Below are positions 33,614 through 41,494 of a DNA stretch of 64,000 bases, in pieces. Position 1 is the stretch's first letter. Each line of letters begins with the position of its first letter. The stretch comes from Paenibacillus harenae (lineage in GTDB: Bacteria; Bacillota; Bacilli; Paenibacillales; Paenibacillaceae), in assembly GCF_030812415.1 (NCBI RefSeq), contig NZ_JAUSST010000004.1, positions 1-64,000 on the forward strand, in the 5' to 3' direction. The notes under the pieces are model-generated. The model was not told the DNA's origin, did no database searches, and was given only the letters and a program-made list of their open reading frames with translations. Made by a program: the position numbers and the translations under genes.

Positions 33614-34279
33614 ATGGCCAAAAAACAGTTCGCGATTGTCGGCATGGGGCGATTCGGTTCCAGCGTGGCGAAAGCATTGACGGAAATGGGCTATGAGGTT
33701 CTTGCAATCGACTCCAGCGAGGAACGCATACAGGATGTTGTGGGAACGGTAACGCACGCGGTATCGGCCGACTCCACGGATGAAGAAGCGCTGCGCGCGT
33801 TAGGCGTACGTAACTTCGACGTTGTCGTCGTGGCGATCGGACAAGATATACAAGCGAGCATTTTGACAACTATAATATTGAAGGATTTAGGCGTGAAGTC
33901 GTTAATCGTCAAAGCGCAGAACGAGCTGCACGGCAAGGTTGTATCCAAAATAGGCGCTGACAAGGTTATTTATCCGGAGCGGGACATGGGGCTTCGGCTT
34001 GCGCATCATCTGGCATCCCCGAATATTCTCGATTATATCGAGCTGTCGGATGATTACAGTATTGTAGAGATGAAAGCTTCCGAGGCAATGGTCGGCAAAA
34101 GCCTTAAACAGCTGGACATACGCGCGAAGTATAAATGCAACGTCATGGCGGTCAAGACAGGGCCCGAGATGAATATCGCCCCTTACGCAGACGATCTTAT
34201 ACGAAGGAACGACGTGCTTGTCATTGTCGGCAAAAACTCGGATGTTCGAAATTTAGAAAATGCATATTCGGAAGGCTAG
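33614..34279 (+). CDS. ktrA: potassium uptake regulator KtrA/TrkA-type (RCK domain)
   Basis: This 221-residue cytoplasmic gating subunit binds nucleotides and opens a KtrB/TrkH-type potassium channel. An N-terminal Rossmann RCK domain starts with FAIVGMGRFGSSVAKALTEM, and a C-terminal RCK_C domain follows (about 135-220, IVEMKASEAMVGKSLKQLDI). AAGGAGG precedes the ATG. No channel subunit gene is in the window, so it must work with one encoded elsewhere. KtrC is an equally possible name. It lies divergent from sspI. Confidence 0.88.
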   Translation: MAKKQFAIVGMGRFGSSVAKALTEMGYEVLAIDSSEERIQDVVGTVTHAVSADSTDEEALRALGVRNFDVVVVAIGQDIQASILTTIILKDLGVKSLIVKAQNELHGKVVSKIGADKVIYPERDMGLRLAHHLASPNILDYIELSDDYSIVEMKASEAMVGKSLKQLDIRAKYKCNVMAVKTGPEMNIAPYADDLIRRNDVLVIVGKNSDVRNLENAYSEG

Positions 34280-34292
34280 GCTAACGATACTT

Positions 34293-35117
34293 ATGAATCC
34301 TAATTATGATCTCCTTATCTCATCGATCCAAAATGAACGCGTTAAACAATGGGCGTCGCTGCTCGATAAGAAGCATCGCGACCGCAGCGGGCTATTTATT
34401 ATTGAAGGCGTTCATCTGGTACAGGAAGCGCTGAAGAGCGGCATCGAAGTTTCGGTGATCGTGTACGATAACGAACGCGGCATTCCTTCGGAGCTAAGGG
34501 ATGCGCCCAAACTGGGCTCATCCGGTTATGAGGCGGCCAAGGCTGCCGAATGGGTGCAAGCTTCCCGGGCCGTAATGGCCAAATGCACGGGAACGGATAC
34601 GCCGCCGCCGATCTTCGCGGTTGTGTCCAAGCCGGAGCATGATCAGAGCGCGCTTTACCTTGAAAATAGTCTGGTCGTCGTGCTCGACGGCGTGCGCGAC
34701 CCGGGCAATGTCGGCACGATCGTTCGCAGCGCGGATGCCGTGGCGGCAGACGCCGTCATTCTTGGCAAAGGCTGCGTCGATTTATATAATCCGAAGACGG
34801 TTCGCTCAACGATGGGCTCGCTGTTCCACTTGCCGATCATCGAAGGCGATCTGGCGGAGCTGCTGCCTATCGCTCGGGAAAAAGGCATTAAGCTTGTTGG
34901 CACAAGCTTGCAAGCTACGCATACTTGTTACTCGTATGACTGGAAGCAGCCGACTTGGTTGCTAATGGGCAGCGAATCGGACGGCTTATCGCAGGACGTG
35001 CGCCTGCAGTTGGACGAGGCGGTCATCATTCCGATGCCGGGCGGAACCGAATCGCTGAATGTTGCGACGGCGACGGCGGTGCTTCTGTTCGAGGGGCTAA
35101 GGCAAAGAAAGTATTAA
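34293..35117 (+). CDS. ysgA: SpoU/TrmH family rRNA 2'-O-ribose methyltransferase
   Basis: This 274-residue methyltransferase has an N-terminal substrate-binding domain (IQNERVKQWASLLDKKHRDR, then GLFIIEGVHLVQEAL) and the knotted SPOUT domain with VVLDGVRDPGNVGTIVRSAD, LLMGSESDGLS and VIIPMPGGTESLNVATATAV. These are the three SpoU motifs. It adds a methyl group to a ribose of rRNA or tRNA. ATG 34293 is chosen, though the nearest RBS (GGAAGG) is 16 bases away; ATG 34260 is the alternative. In Bacillus subtilis ysgA is adjacent to sspI; here only ktrA lies between them. Confidence 0.9.
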   Translation: MNPNYDLLISSIQNERVKQWASLLDKKHRDRSGLFIIEGVHLVQEALKSGIEVSVIVYDNERGIPSELRDAPKLGSSGYEAAKAAEWVQASRAVMAKCTGTDTPPPIFAVVSKPEHDQSALYLENSLVVVLDGVRDPGNVGTIVRSADAVAADAVILGKGCVDLYNPKTVRSTMGSLFHLPIIEGDLAELLPIAREKGIKLVGTSLQATHTCYSYDWKQPTWLLMGSESDGLSQDVRLQLDEAVIIPMPGGTESLNVATATAVLLFEGLRQRKY

Positions 35118-35127
35118 CAACTCAAGA

Positions 35128-35153
35128 AACAGCTCTAAACGGGCTGTTTTTTT
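35128..35153 (+). terminator. terminator after the SpoU methyltransferase gene
   Basis: AACAGCTC and GGGCTGTT pair over TAAAC and are followed by a T run. Confidence 0.9.
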
Positions 35154-35185
35154 GTATTTATTTTTATGATTAACAACGCAATCAT

Positions 35186-35242
35186 TTGCTTCATGATTAC
35201 AATTGCGTTATACTCAAAACAATCAATGATTGATTAGTCACT
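35186..35242 (+). promoter_or_regulatory. promoter and operator of the TetR gene at 35264
   Basis: TTGCTT (35186-35191) and TATACT (35209-35214) are 17 bp apart. An operator-like dyad AATCAAT-G-ATTGATT (35221-35235), extended to AGTCACT at 35242, covers the expected start point. Read on the minus strand it resembles the 22-bp sites at 35820 and 36886. An outer inverted repeat AACGCAAT/ATTGCGTT flanks the promoter spacer. This arrangement implies autorepression. Confidence 0.7.
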
Positions 35243-35263
35243 AAATAAGGGGGTCAGGAAATT

Positions 35264-35791
35264 ATGCCAAAGGATGAGAAAGCAGTCGTAAATCGCAAAA
35301 CGGATATTATATCGGCGGCAATCGAAGTATTTGCGGAAATCGGATACTACAGGGCGACGACAGCACAGGTAGCGGAACGGGCAAAAATATCGCAACCGTA
35401 TATTTTTCGTTTTTTTGCGACAAAGGAAGCATTATTGTTAAGCGCGCTGGAGGTTTCCTGGATGAGAATTAGCCAGTCTTTCCGACAAGTCGTGGAATCC
35501 GCGGTTCCGGAACGGTTGGAAGCCGAGTTGATTAAGGCATACGAGAGTATATTGGCCTCTCATATGAATGAGACGTATCTTCAAATGCAAGCCCAGACGA
35601 TTCAAGAGGAAGCGATACGGGAAGCGATGCGCAGCGGATTTCGGGAAGTACGCCAAATCGTGTTGGACGCATTTATCCAAAATAAAATCCAAAACCCGGA
35701 AGAACGAACGTTTTTATTTTTGGCGAGGGGCATGTTATGCAATATTTCATCCGCGCTTGATATGCCGGAATTGTTGAATAAGGAAGGTTAG
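35264..35791 (+). CDS. TetR family transcriptional regulator
   Basis: This 175-residue repressor has the TetR helix-turn-helix at about 25-50 (TAQVAERAKISQPYIFRFFA, then TKEAL) and a variable helical ligand-binding domain. AAGGGGG stands about 15 bases before the ATG. Matching operators in front of this gene, the epimerase-like gene and the multicopper oxidase gene suggest it controls all three. The ligand is unknown. Confidence 0.88.
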   Translation: MPKDEKAVVNRKTDIISAAIEVFAEIGYYRATTAQVAERAKISQPYIFRFFATKEALLLSALEVSWMRISQSFRQVVESAVPERLEAELIKAYESILASHMNETYLQMQAQTIQEEAIREAMRSGFREVRQIVLDAFIQNKIQNPEERTFLFLARGMLCNISSALDMPELLNKEG

Positions 35792-35819
35792 CCTAGCTGA
35801 GCTAGCCTTATTCAAAATT

Positions 35820-35882
35820 AGTTATTGACCAATCAATAACTATTATGTTATAGTGTGATTAAGTTAGTAATTGATCAATCAC
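35820..35882 (+). promoter_or_regulatory. TetR-type operators and promoter of the gene at 35907
   Basis: AGTTATTGA-CCAA-TCAATAACT (35820-35841) is a perfect 9-4-9 palindrome. It overlaps a TTGACC -35 box (35825-35830) that is followed after 17 bp by TTATAG (35848-35853). A second dyad GTAATTGATCAATCAC lies at 35867-35882. The first site matches the 22-bp site at 36886 closely. Confidence 0.72.
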
Positions 35883-35906
35883 AAATATGAAGCGAGGATG
35901 ATTACG

Positions 35907-36863
35907 ATGAAAAAAGCGATTGTTGTAGGTTCGACGGGCGGTACGGGAGCCGTTATTACGGCGGAGTTGGTCAAGCGGGGAATACCGACGGTTGCGTTCG
36001 GCAGATCCCGCCAGAAGCTGGAACAGCTTGCAAGGAAGCTAGGCAATCCCTCCAACTTAAGCATAGCTGTCGGCGATGCTTTTAATCCGGACGATCTAGC
36101 GGCGGCCGCCAAGGAAACGGATGTATTATTCCATTGCGCGAACGTCCCCTACCATGAGATGGAAAGCAAACTTCTGCCGCTCGGCGAATCGGTCATGGAG
36201 GCAGCGAATCGATTGAGTCTGAAGGTCGTCGCGATAGACGGCATTTACCCTTATGGCAGAAAACAGATGAACAAAGTGACCGAGGAGCATCCGAAACAGC
36301 CGCATACGAAAAAGGGCAAAGTCAGGCTTGCTTTCGAACAGATGATATTCAGCCAACGTTGGAGCGAAACGAAGGTTATGATCGTTCGTTTGCCGGATTA
36401 CTACGGTCCAACCGCGAATCAAGCTTCCTATCTGGGAGGTACGCTAGAGTCGATCGCCGCAGGGAAAATGGCTTTCTTCATCGGCAACATGAAAGTGCCT
36501 CGGGAATACGTATACCTGCCGGACGCGGCGATAATGGTCGTCGAGCTGGCTGGTCATGACAAGGCGTATGGGCAAAATTGGAACATTCCGGGTTCGGACA
36601 TTATATCCGGCAACGAGATCGTCCGGATCGCCCGGCAAGCAAGCGGAACCGTGAAACCCGTCATTCCGCTCGGCAAAGCCGGTCTGTCGCTCCTTGGCTT
36701 ATTCGTACCCGTCATGAAGGAAGTGGTCGAAATGCTTTACCTTACGGAAGAGCCTTTGCGCTTAAGCGGAGAAAAATATGAACGTCTAATCGGTAAAATT
36801 CCGGCAACGAAACCGGTGGATGGCATTACGGCAACCATTCGCGAATTGCAGAAAAACGTTTAA
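35907..36863 (+). CDS. NAD(P)-binding epimerase/dehydratase-like protein
   Basis: This 318-residue protein of the extended short-chain dehydrogenase/NmrA type has a Rossmann motif at the start (AIVVGSTGGTGAVITAEL), a basic residue after the second strand (AFGRSRQK) that fits NADP binding, and later IYPYGRKQM and VRLPDYYGP. The catalytic Tyr and Lys are spaced as YGRKQ rather than the standard YxxxK, so it may be a redox sensor or a non-classical reductase. ATG 35907 has GAGG about nine bases upstream. It shares an operator type with the TetR gene before it and the oxidase after it. Confidence 0.8.
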   Translation: MKKAIVVGSTGGTGAVITAELVKRGIPTVAFGRSRQKLEQLARKLGNPSNLSIAVGDAFNPDDLAAAAKETDVLFHCANVPYHEMESKLLPLGESVMEAANRLSLKVVAIDGIYPYGRKQMNKVTEEHPKQPHTKKGKVRLAFEQMIFSQRWSETKVMIVRLPDYYGPTANQASYLGGTLESIAAGKMAFFIGNMKVPREYVYLPDAAIMVVELAGHDKAYGQNWNIPGSDIISGNEIVRIARQASGTVKPVIPLGKAGLSLLGLFVPVMKEVVEMLYLTEEPLRLSGEKYERLIGKIPATKPVDGITATIRELQKNV

Positions 36864-36885
36864 TGGTAACTCTTTTGCGAACATT

Positions 36886-36907
36886 AGTTATTAATCAATC
36901 AATTACT
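36886..36907. promoter_or_regulatory. TetR-type operator upstream of the multicopper oxidase gene
   Basis: AGTTATTAATCAATCAATTACT is an imperfect 22-bp palindrome, identical at most positions to the site at 35820-35841 and the same length. It lies 24 bases before the oxidase start codon. Confidence 0.7.
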
Positions 36908-36930
36908 TAATTCAAAAAAGGAGACTAGTT

Positions 36931-38412
36931 ATGCGAAAACTATCGCGAAAAGGGAAAGTTAGTTTGAATGTGTTGGCCTTTATCATTCTATTCGGAGCAG
37001 TAATTATCGGGACCTACTTCTGGCAGATCCGCATGCAAAAGCCTCTCGAAGTGGATATGGGGGTTATGCATCATGGGGAAGCGGGCTCCAATCATGCTCA
37101 TGGCGCTGCTATTCCTGTGACGAATAACGGAGCGCTAGCGATGCGAGCCTGCAACGAAATAATAGCAGAGGCGAGCGAAGCGCCGTTGCGCGAGTTTCGG
37201 CTGACCGCCGCACAGGCCGTGAAGGAATTGGATAACGGAAAATCCGCAAAGGTATGGGCGTTCAACGGTCTTGTTCCCGGTCCGGAACTCCGAGTCACGG
37301 AAGGCGATCGGGTACGAATCGTCCTGAACAATAAAGATATAAATGAGGGAGTTACCGTTCATTGGCATGGTATCGTGCTTCCTTGTTCGCAGGATGGTGT
37401 TGCCGGAGTGTCGCAAAATGCAGTAAAGCCCGGAGAGCAATTTACGTATGAATTCGAGGCGGGGCATCCGGGCACGTATTGGTACCATTCCCATCAGGCC
37501 AGCTCTGAACAGGTCAAGAAGGGCTTATTGGGGAAGCTCATCGTGGAGCCCAAAAATGATGCTTTCGACTACGATGAGGAAGACTCCCTTCTTATCCAGC
37601 AACTGAACGGAACTTATTTGATGAACGGTTCGACGAAGGATTGGAATATCGAAGCCGCTCCAGGTTCGACGGTTAGGGTGAGGGTCATCAATGCTGCGAA
37701 CGAAACGGACACCGTGAGCGTAAACGGCGCCGCATACCGTATTATTGCCATGGACGGCCATGATCTGAACGAACCGGGGCTGCTGGATAACTATGAATTT
37801 CGGATGGGGGCCGGGCAACGTTACGATCTTCTTCTGCAAATACCGCAGCAGGGTAAAGTTATCGTGGCAAGCAAAAAATCGGGTTTAAAAGCAACGCTGG
37901 GTACCGGAAGCGATCCGGTAATCTCATCGGATCCTTCGCTATTCTCATTTGTCGACTACGGAAAACCGGTATCGGATAAATCTAAAGCGCGCTTATCTTT
38001 CGACAGGAACTATTCGGTGACGCTCGATCAAAATTTGTTCGTCAATACGATTAACGGGAAAAGCTTTCATGAAATACCTCCGATGATGGTGGAGGAAGGC
38101 GATCATGTGAAAATCACTATTACGAATGCCGGCGGCGGCGATCATCCCTTTCATTTGCACGGACACGTCTTTCGGGTATTAAGCCGGAACGGCCAGCCTT
38201 TGAGCGGAAGTCCGGTTTATCTAGATACGCTGCTGACGCAAAAAGGCGAAGCCTTCGAGGTGCATGTCATAGCGGACAATCCCGGCTTATGGATGATGCA
38301 TTGCCACGATTTAATGCACGCCTCCATGGGCATGAGCATGATGTTCAATTACGAGGGCGTCACGACGCCTTACCGGGTCGGGACCAAATCGGGGAATTTA
38401 CCGGACTTGTAA
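36931..38412 (+). CDS. membrane-anchored multicopper oxidase
   Basis: The protein oxidises a substrate outside the membrane and reduces oxygen to water. Of its 493 residues, 10-30 form a membrane anchor (VSLNVLAFIILFGAVIIGTY) and a cupredoxin repeat follows. All copper sites are present: VHWHGI, YWYHSHQAS, HPFHLHGHVF and MMHCHDLMHASMGM, the last with His-Cys-His, the second type-1 His and the axial Met. Met-rich ends (MHASMGMSMM) resemble CopA/CueO-like cuprous oxidases. AAAGGAG at 36917-36923 supports the ATG. Substrate unproven: copper detoxification or oxidation of an organic compound are both possible. Confidence 0.92.
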   Translation: MRKLSRKGKVSLNVLAFIILFGAVIIGTYFWQIRMQKPLEVDMGVMHHGEAGSNHAHGAAIPVTNNGALAMRACNEIIAEASEAPLREFRLTAAQAVKELDNGKSAKVWAFNGLVPGPELRVTEGDRVRIVLNNKDINEGVTVHWHGIVLPCSQDGVAGVSQNAVKPGEQFTYEFEAGHPGTYWYHSHQASSEQVKKGLLGKLIVEPKNDAFDYDEEDSLLIQQLNGTYLMNGSTKDWNIEAAPGSTVRVRVINAANETDTVSVNGAAYRIIAMDGHDLNEPGLLDNYEFRMGAGQRYDLLLQIPQQGKVIVASKKSGLKATLGTGSDPVISSDPSLFSFVDYGKPVSDKSKARLSFDRNYSVTLDQNLFVNTINGKSFHEIPPMMVEEGDHVKITITNAGGGDHPFHLHGHVFRVLSRNGQPLSGSPVYLDTLLTQKGEAFEVHVIADNPGLWMMHCHDLMHASMGMSMMFNYEGVTTPYRVGTKSGNLPDL

Positions 38413-38418
38413 CAAACA

Positions 38419-38458
38419 AAGGGGATGGATCCCGCTTACTCCCGAGATCAATCCCCTT
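38419..38458. terminator. bidirectional terminator between convergent genes
   Basis: AAGGGGATGGATC and GATCAATCCCCTT pair with one mismatch over a 14-base loop. A T-rich stretch follows on the minus strand, so it may end both the oxidase gene and the glycosyltransferase gene. Confidence 0.75.
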
Positions 38459-38523
38459 AAAGCATGCAGCCGTTATTTACTTCTCTTGCTTTAACTTCTT
38501 CACGACTCTTGGCTCGGTGTCGC

Positions 38524-39555
38524 CTAGTACACGAATTTCCGCTGCGACCAATAGCTGAACAGGAAGAGCACCGCTTCCGTAAGCAGCTTGGCCACGAGCA
38601 AGGGGACGCCAAGGTTGATATTGAGAAGATGAAGGAAAGCGTAATTCAATAGAAGAACGATGACGACTAGCGCGTAATACTTCGGCAGAGACTTCGTGAG
38701 GGAGGTCGATGATGATGCACGGCTGCCTTTGCGAAACACGAACTTTCGATTTAGAGAGAAGTTGACGATCGAACTTCCTAATCTAGCCCCTACTACGGCA
38801 AACAGCAGATGCCCGCTTATGAGCTGCAGGATGAACAGCAGCACGAAATCGATGATAAAAGAAGAGAGCGACGAAGCGATAAATTTAACGATCGGCATAT
38901 AGACGCGAACGGAATCTTTGATCGGATGAAAATGGCTCGATTTATTTTCGTTCAAATAAACGGTATCGATCGGAATTTCATGGAGCGCGTAGCCTGCGCC
39001 GGGGGCCTCAAGCAGCATGTTCATCTCATACTCGAACCTCTCCCCGTTAAGCTCGCATAGCCAGTCCAGCATATGGGCCGGATAACCGCGAAGGCCGGTC
39101 TGCGTATCGTAGAGCTTCACTCCCGTGGAGAAAGCATACATCTTGCGCGTTAGCGTATTGCCGAAGCGGCTGCGCAAAGGCACTTTGCCGGTAAACCGGC
39201 GGCTGCCCGTAACGATCCGGCCCGGATACTCCCGCAAAGCTTCGGCGATCTTCTTAATATCTGTAGGCAAATGCTGTCCGTCGCTGTCCGCGCAAACGGC
39301 GCCCTCGGTCTTCATATGGCTTCTTATATAGTTGAAGCCTGTTTTGAGAGCGCGGCCTTTGCCCAGATTGGTCTTATGCGTCAGCAGCATGCATCCCAGT
39401 TGAACGACTTGCTTGAACAATTCGCCGTATGATTCGCCGCTGCCGTCATCCACGACAACGATGGGCATGCCGGGAATAGAAGCCTGCAGGTCTTCAATCA
39501 GGTTGATCAGCCTAACATCCGGCTCGTAGGAAGGAATAAGGACTACCATTTTCAT
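38524..39555 (-). CDS. family 2 glycosyltransferase fused to a GtrA-like membrane domain
   Basis: This 343-residue protein joins two functions. Residues 1 to about 215 form a GT2 transferase of the dolichyl-phosphate-sugar synthase type (VVLIPSYEP, VVVDDGSG, metal-binding DSDGQH, TGLRGYP). The rest is a four-helix GtrA domain (IVKFIASSLSSFIIDFVLLF through FLFSYWSQRKFVY). GT2 enzymes of this type load a sugar onto undecaprenyl phosphate, and GtrA proteins are thought to move such lipids across the membrane. The fusion would couple both steps. It follows the glycosidase-like gene by only 3 bases. Confidence 0.9.
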   Translation of the reverse strand: MKMVVLIPSYEPDVRLINLIEDLQASIPGMPIVVVDDGSGESYGELFKQVVQLGCMLLTHKTNLGKGRALKTGFNYIRSHMKTEGAVCADSDGQHLPTDIKKIAEALREYPGRIVTGSRRFTGKVPLRSRFGNTLTRKMYAFSTGVKLYDTQTGLRGYPAHMLDWLCELNGERFEYEMNMLLEAPGAGYALHEIPIDTVYLNENKSSHFHPIKDSVRVYMPIVKFIASSLSSFIIDFVLLFILQLISGHLLFAVVGARLGSSIVNFSLNRKFVFRKGSRASSSTSLTKSLPKYYALVVIVLLLNYAFLHLLNINLGVPLLVAKLLTEAVLFLFSYWSQRKFVY

Positions 39556-39558
39556 CGC

Positions 39559-40503
39559 CTACCTTTCCGCGATATATAGAATATCGCTCACTCCGCGTTC
39601 TTTGTTTTTGCCTTGCGGATTGTTGACGACTCTTCCCATGAAATACATGGTCGACGAGCCGCCGCCGTCCAGATTATAAGCTTCGGTTGCACCGAGATCG
39701 GCGAACACCTGGGCGAATTGGTCTAAGGTCATGCCTTTGCTGTAATTGGTTTTGCGGCCGTCGACGACGACGAAAACATAATGGTTCGGCGCGATCATTC
39801 CGATGCCGGTTCGCGGATTGGCGCCTTGAATGGAGCGGTTGCCGAAGTTCGTATCGATCTTCACGCTGCTTAGGTCATCCGCGATCATCCCGTCCTGAAT
39901 TAAGACGGGGCCGAACGACAGCGTATTGACGACGCCGTCCCCGAGAAGGCTGGAGGAGGATACTTCCGTTTCATCATAGCTGCCGATCGTACCGTCCTTG
40001 AACAAGCCAAGCCCGATACGCGCCGGTTCGTCGCGATAGACCGTTCCGTTCCGGATAATAACGCCATCGTCCCGAAAGCCGTAATAATCGCCGTTGATCG
40101 CGAAGAGGGCATTATTGTCTTGTGCGATGCTGGAGCTGTAATCGATCACGTTGCGGCCGAAGCTGTTTTTGGCAAAAGCCGAGCTTAACGTCGCTTCTCC
40201 CGACAGCCGTACGTCGGCTACGAAATAGGTGATCATATCGGCCCCGGTGCCCGTCTGAACCTGATCGATGCTGATGCTGATCTTATCGCTTTTGTAGTTC
40301 CACTCATCGTATTCGGCCTGCTCCGCGACAGGGTCGGCGGCTTCGACGCTGTCGGCCTTGACGGTTTGCGGATTTCGCACGACGATCTCGACCTTTTCGA
40401 TTAAGTAACGATCCGCCAGCGCGTACAATAGGATGCCGATGACGACAACGATAGCCGTGATGGCGAAATAAAGCTTTCTTCTTGATTTTCGGGGTGTATC
40501 CAT
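39559..40503 (-). CDS. membrane-anchored phosphodiester glycosidase (NAGPA) family protein
   Basis: This 314-residue protein has one N-terminal membrane helix (about 12-31, LYFAITAIVVVIGILLYALA) and an extracytoplasmic NAGPA/DUF2233 domain with FAINGDYYGF, GPVLIQDG, NPRTGIGM, VVVDGR and NLDGGGSSTMYF. Relatives split N-acetylglucosamine from phosphodiesters, as in mannose-6-phosphate uncovering enzyme, or act on exopolysaccharides. ATG 40503 is chosen because AGGAAG sits one base before the GTG at 40515. It is co-transcribed with the GT2-GtrA gene, which points to cell-surface glycan processing. Confidence 0.88.
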   Translation of the reverse strand: MDTPRKSRRKLYFAITAIVVVIGILLYALADRYLIEKVEIVVRNPQTVKADSVEAADPVAEQAEYDEWNYKSDKISISIDQVQTGTGADMITYFVADVRLSGEATLSSAFAKNSFGRNVIDYSSSIAQDNNALFAINGDYYGFRDDGVIIRNGTVYRDEPARIGLGLFKDGTIGSYDETEVSSSSLLGDGVVNTLSFGPVLIQDGMIADDLSSVKIDTNFGNRSIQGANPRTGIGMIAPNHYVFVVVDGRKTNYSKGMTLDQFAQVFADLGATEAYNLDGGGSSTMYFMGRVVNNPQGKNKERGVSDILYIAER

Positions 40504-40847
40504 GACTAGTATCACTTCCTGTTGTTATGGTTTCCTAACCATAATTCAGGCAGCTTAAACGAACCTTAAGGGTATGGCCATGCCGGTTGGGGTTGATGAT
40601 AAGGATCGGAAGTGGCAATTGCTTAATGTAGCGTGAATGATATAGGGCGATTTAGTTTGCCGAAACGCCGCAACACGCGGCATGTCGGCAAGGCGATCGA
40701 AATTAGTTCGAAGAAATGCCGTTATTGCGAGTATGTGCTCGACTTCGGGGGCTTACTTGAGTGAGTGCTGGTAACGTGGTTTAATGGATATTGTGATGAA
40801 CGAACCATATTAGAGAGGCTCAAAGCGAGCGAAGGGATGGAGTACAT
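40504..40847. other. 344-base gap without a clear gene
   Basis: The gap separates two divergent genes. It holds a structured element, TTGCCGA/TCGGCAA enclosing GCCGC/GCGGC (40657-40691), with no T tract after it. It also contains a possible 43-codon frame described separately. No convincing promoter pair was found. Confidence 0.5.
40633..40764 (+). CDS. possible small Cys-containing protein or gene remnant
   Basis: A frame of 43 codons opens at GTG 40633 and ends in TGA 40764. The product is basic at first (FSLPKRRNTRHVGKAIEISS), then carries KKCRYCEYVLDFGGLLE with a CxxC pair. The wording looks protein-like, but there is no ribosome binding site and the frame is closed by a stop just upstream. 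It also contains the hairpin at 40657-40691. It may be the tail of a decayed gene. Low confidence. Confidence 0.25.
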   Translation: MNDIGRFSLPKRRNTRHVGKAIEISSKKCRYCEYVLDFGGLLE

Positions 40848-41288
40848 ATGATGCAAGCCATTGAAATAACGAATAAGGAGCAGTTGGAGCTTGCTTTTGA
40901 CATCCGTAAGGAAGTATTCGTTAAAGAGCAAGGCGTAGCTGAAGAAGCAGAGATTGACGAATACGATCAGCTGGACGGAAGAACGAGCCATGTGCTCGTC
41001 TATTATGAGGACAAGCCGGCAGGGACCGGGCGCGTTCGGATCGACGGGGAGACGAAGGCCGCGAAGCTTCAGCGCATCTGCGTGCGGGCGGCGTATCGGA
41101 AATACGGCATCGGCAAAGCGATCATGGACAGGCTGGAGCAGCTGGCGAAGCGGGACGGAGCAACGAATGCAAAGCTGTACGGGCAGACGGATGCGGAAGG
41201 CTTCTACGCGAGGCTAGGCTACCGAACCGCGTCCGACGTATTCATGGAGGAAGGCATCCCGCATGTGCTGATGGTGAAGGAGCTGTAA
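40848..41288 (+). CDS. GNAT family N-acetyltransferase (YjcF-like)
   Basis: This 146-residue acetyltransferase transfers an acetyl group from acetyl-CoA to an amine. The beginning FDIRKEVFVKEQGVAEEAEI, then DEYD, is typical of the YjcF/ElaA-like group. The acetyl-CoA loop is RICVRAAYRKYGIGKAIMD (Q/RxxGxG/A type), and FYARLGYRTASDVFMEEGIP ends the fold. Two adjacent ATG codons (40848, 40851) are possible; GAAGGGATGG lies just upstream. Substrate unknown. Confidence 0.88.
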   Translation: MMQAIEITNKEQLELAFDIRKEVFVKEQGVAEEAEIDEYDQLDGRTSHVLVYYEDKPAGTGRVRIDGETKAAKLQRICVRAAYRKYGIGKAIMDRLEQLAKRDGATNAKLYGQTDAEGFYARLGYRTASDVFMEEGIPHVLMVKEL

Positions 41289-41347
41289 AACCGGCTCCAT
41301 TCACCCGCAAATTGTTAAAAGCGATAACAGAATAGATAAAAAAGCTA

Positions 41348-41398
41348 TTGACAAAATATAGGGATCGCTGCATACTAACATTGACTGATTCGTTCAAT
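41348..41398 (+). promoter_or_regulatory. sigma-A promoter and first operator of the FAD oxidoreductase gene
   Basis: TTGACA (41348-41353) and CATACT (41371-41376) are 17 bp apart, close to consensus. The dyad ATTGAC-TGATTCG-TTCAAT (41380-41398) begins three bases after the -10 box, where a repressor would cover the start point. It matches a second copy at 41453-41471. Confidence 0.75.
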
Positions 41399-41452
41399 CA
41401 AAATAAAAGCGCGCTAAGTGTTGATAACTGCATAAACTTTTTTTACACCAAT

Positions 41453-41471
41453 ATTGACTGAATGGGTCAAT
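41453..41471. promoter_or_regulatory. second TetR-type operator before the FAD oxidoreductase gene
   Basis: ATTGAC-TGAATGG-GTCAAT is a dyad with perfect 6-base arms. It shares ATTGACTGA with the site at 41380 and lies exactly 73 bp from it, about seven helical turns, just before the ribosome binding site. Confidence 0.7.
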
Positions 41472-41494
41472 CTATAACGAGGAGGAATTATACC

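Noticed and set aside
35221..36910. CRISPR-like repeats suggested by recurrent ATCAAT motifs
   Set aside because: The recurrences are dyads at promoters, hundreds of bases apart, with genes between them. They are operators, not an array.
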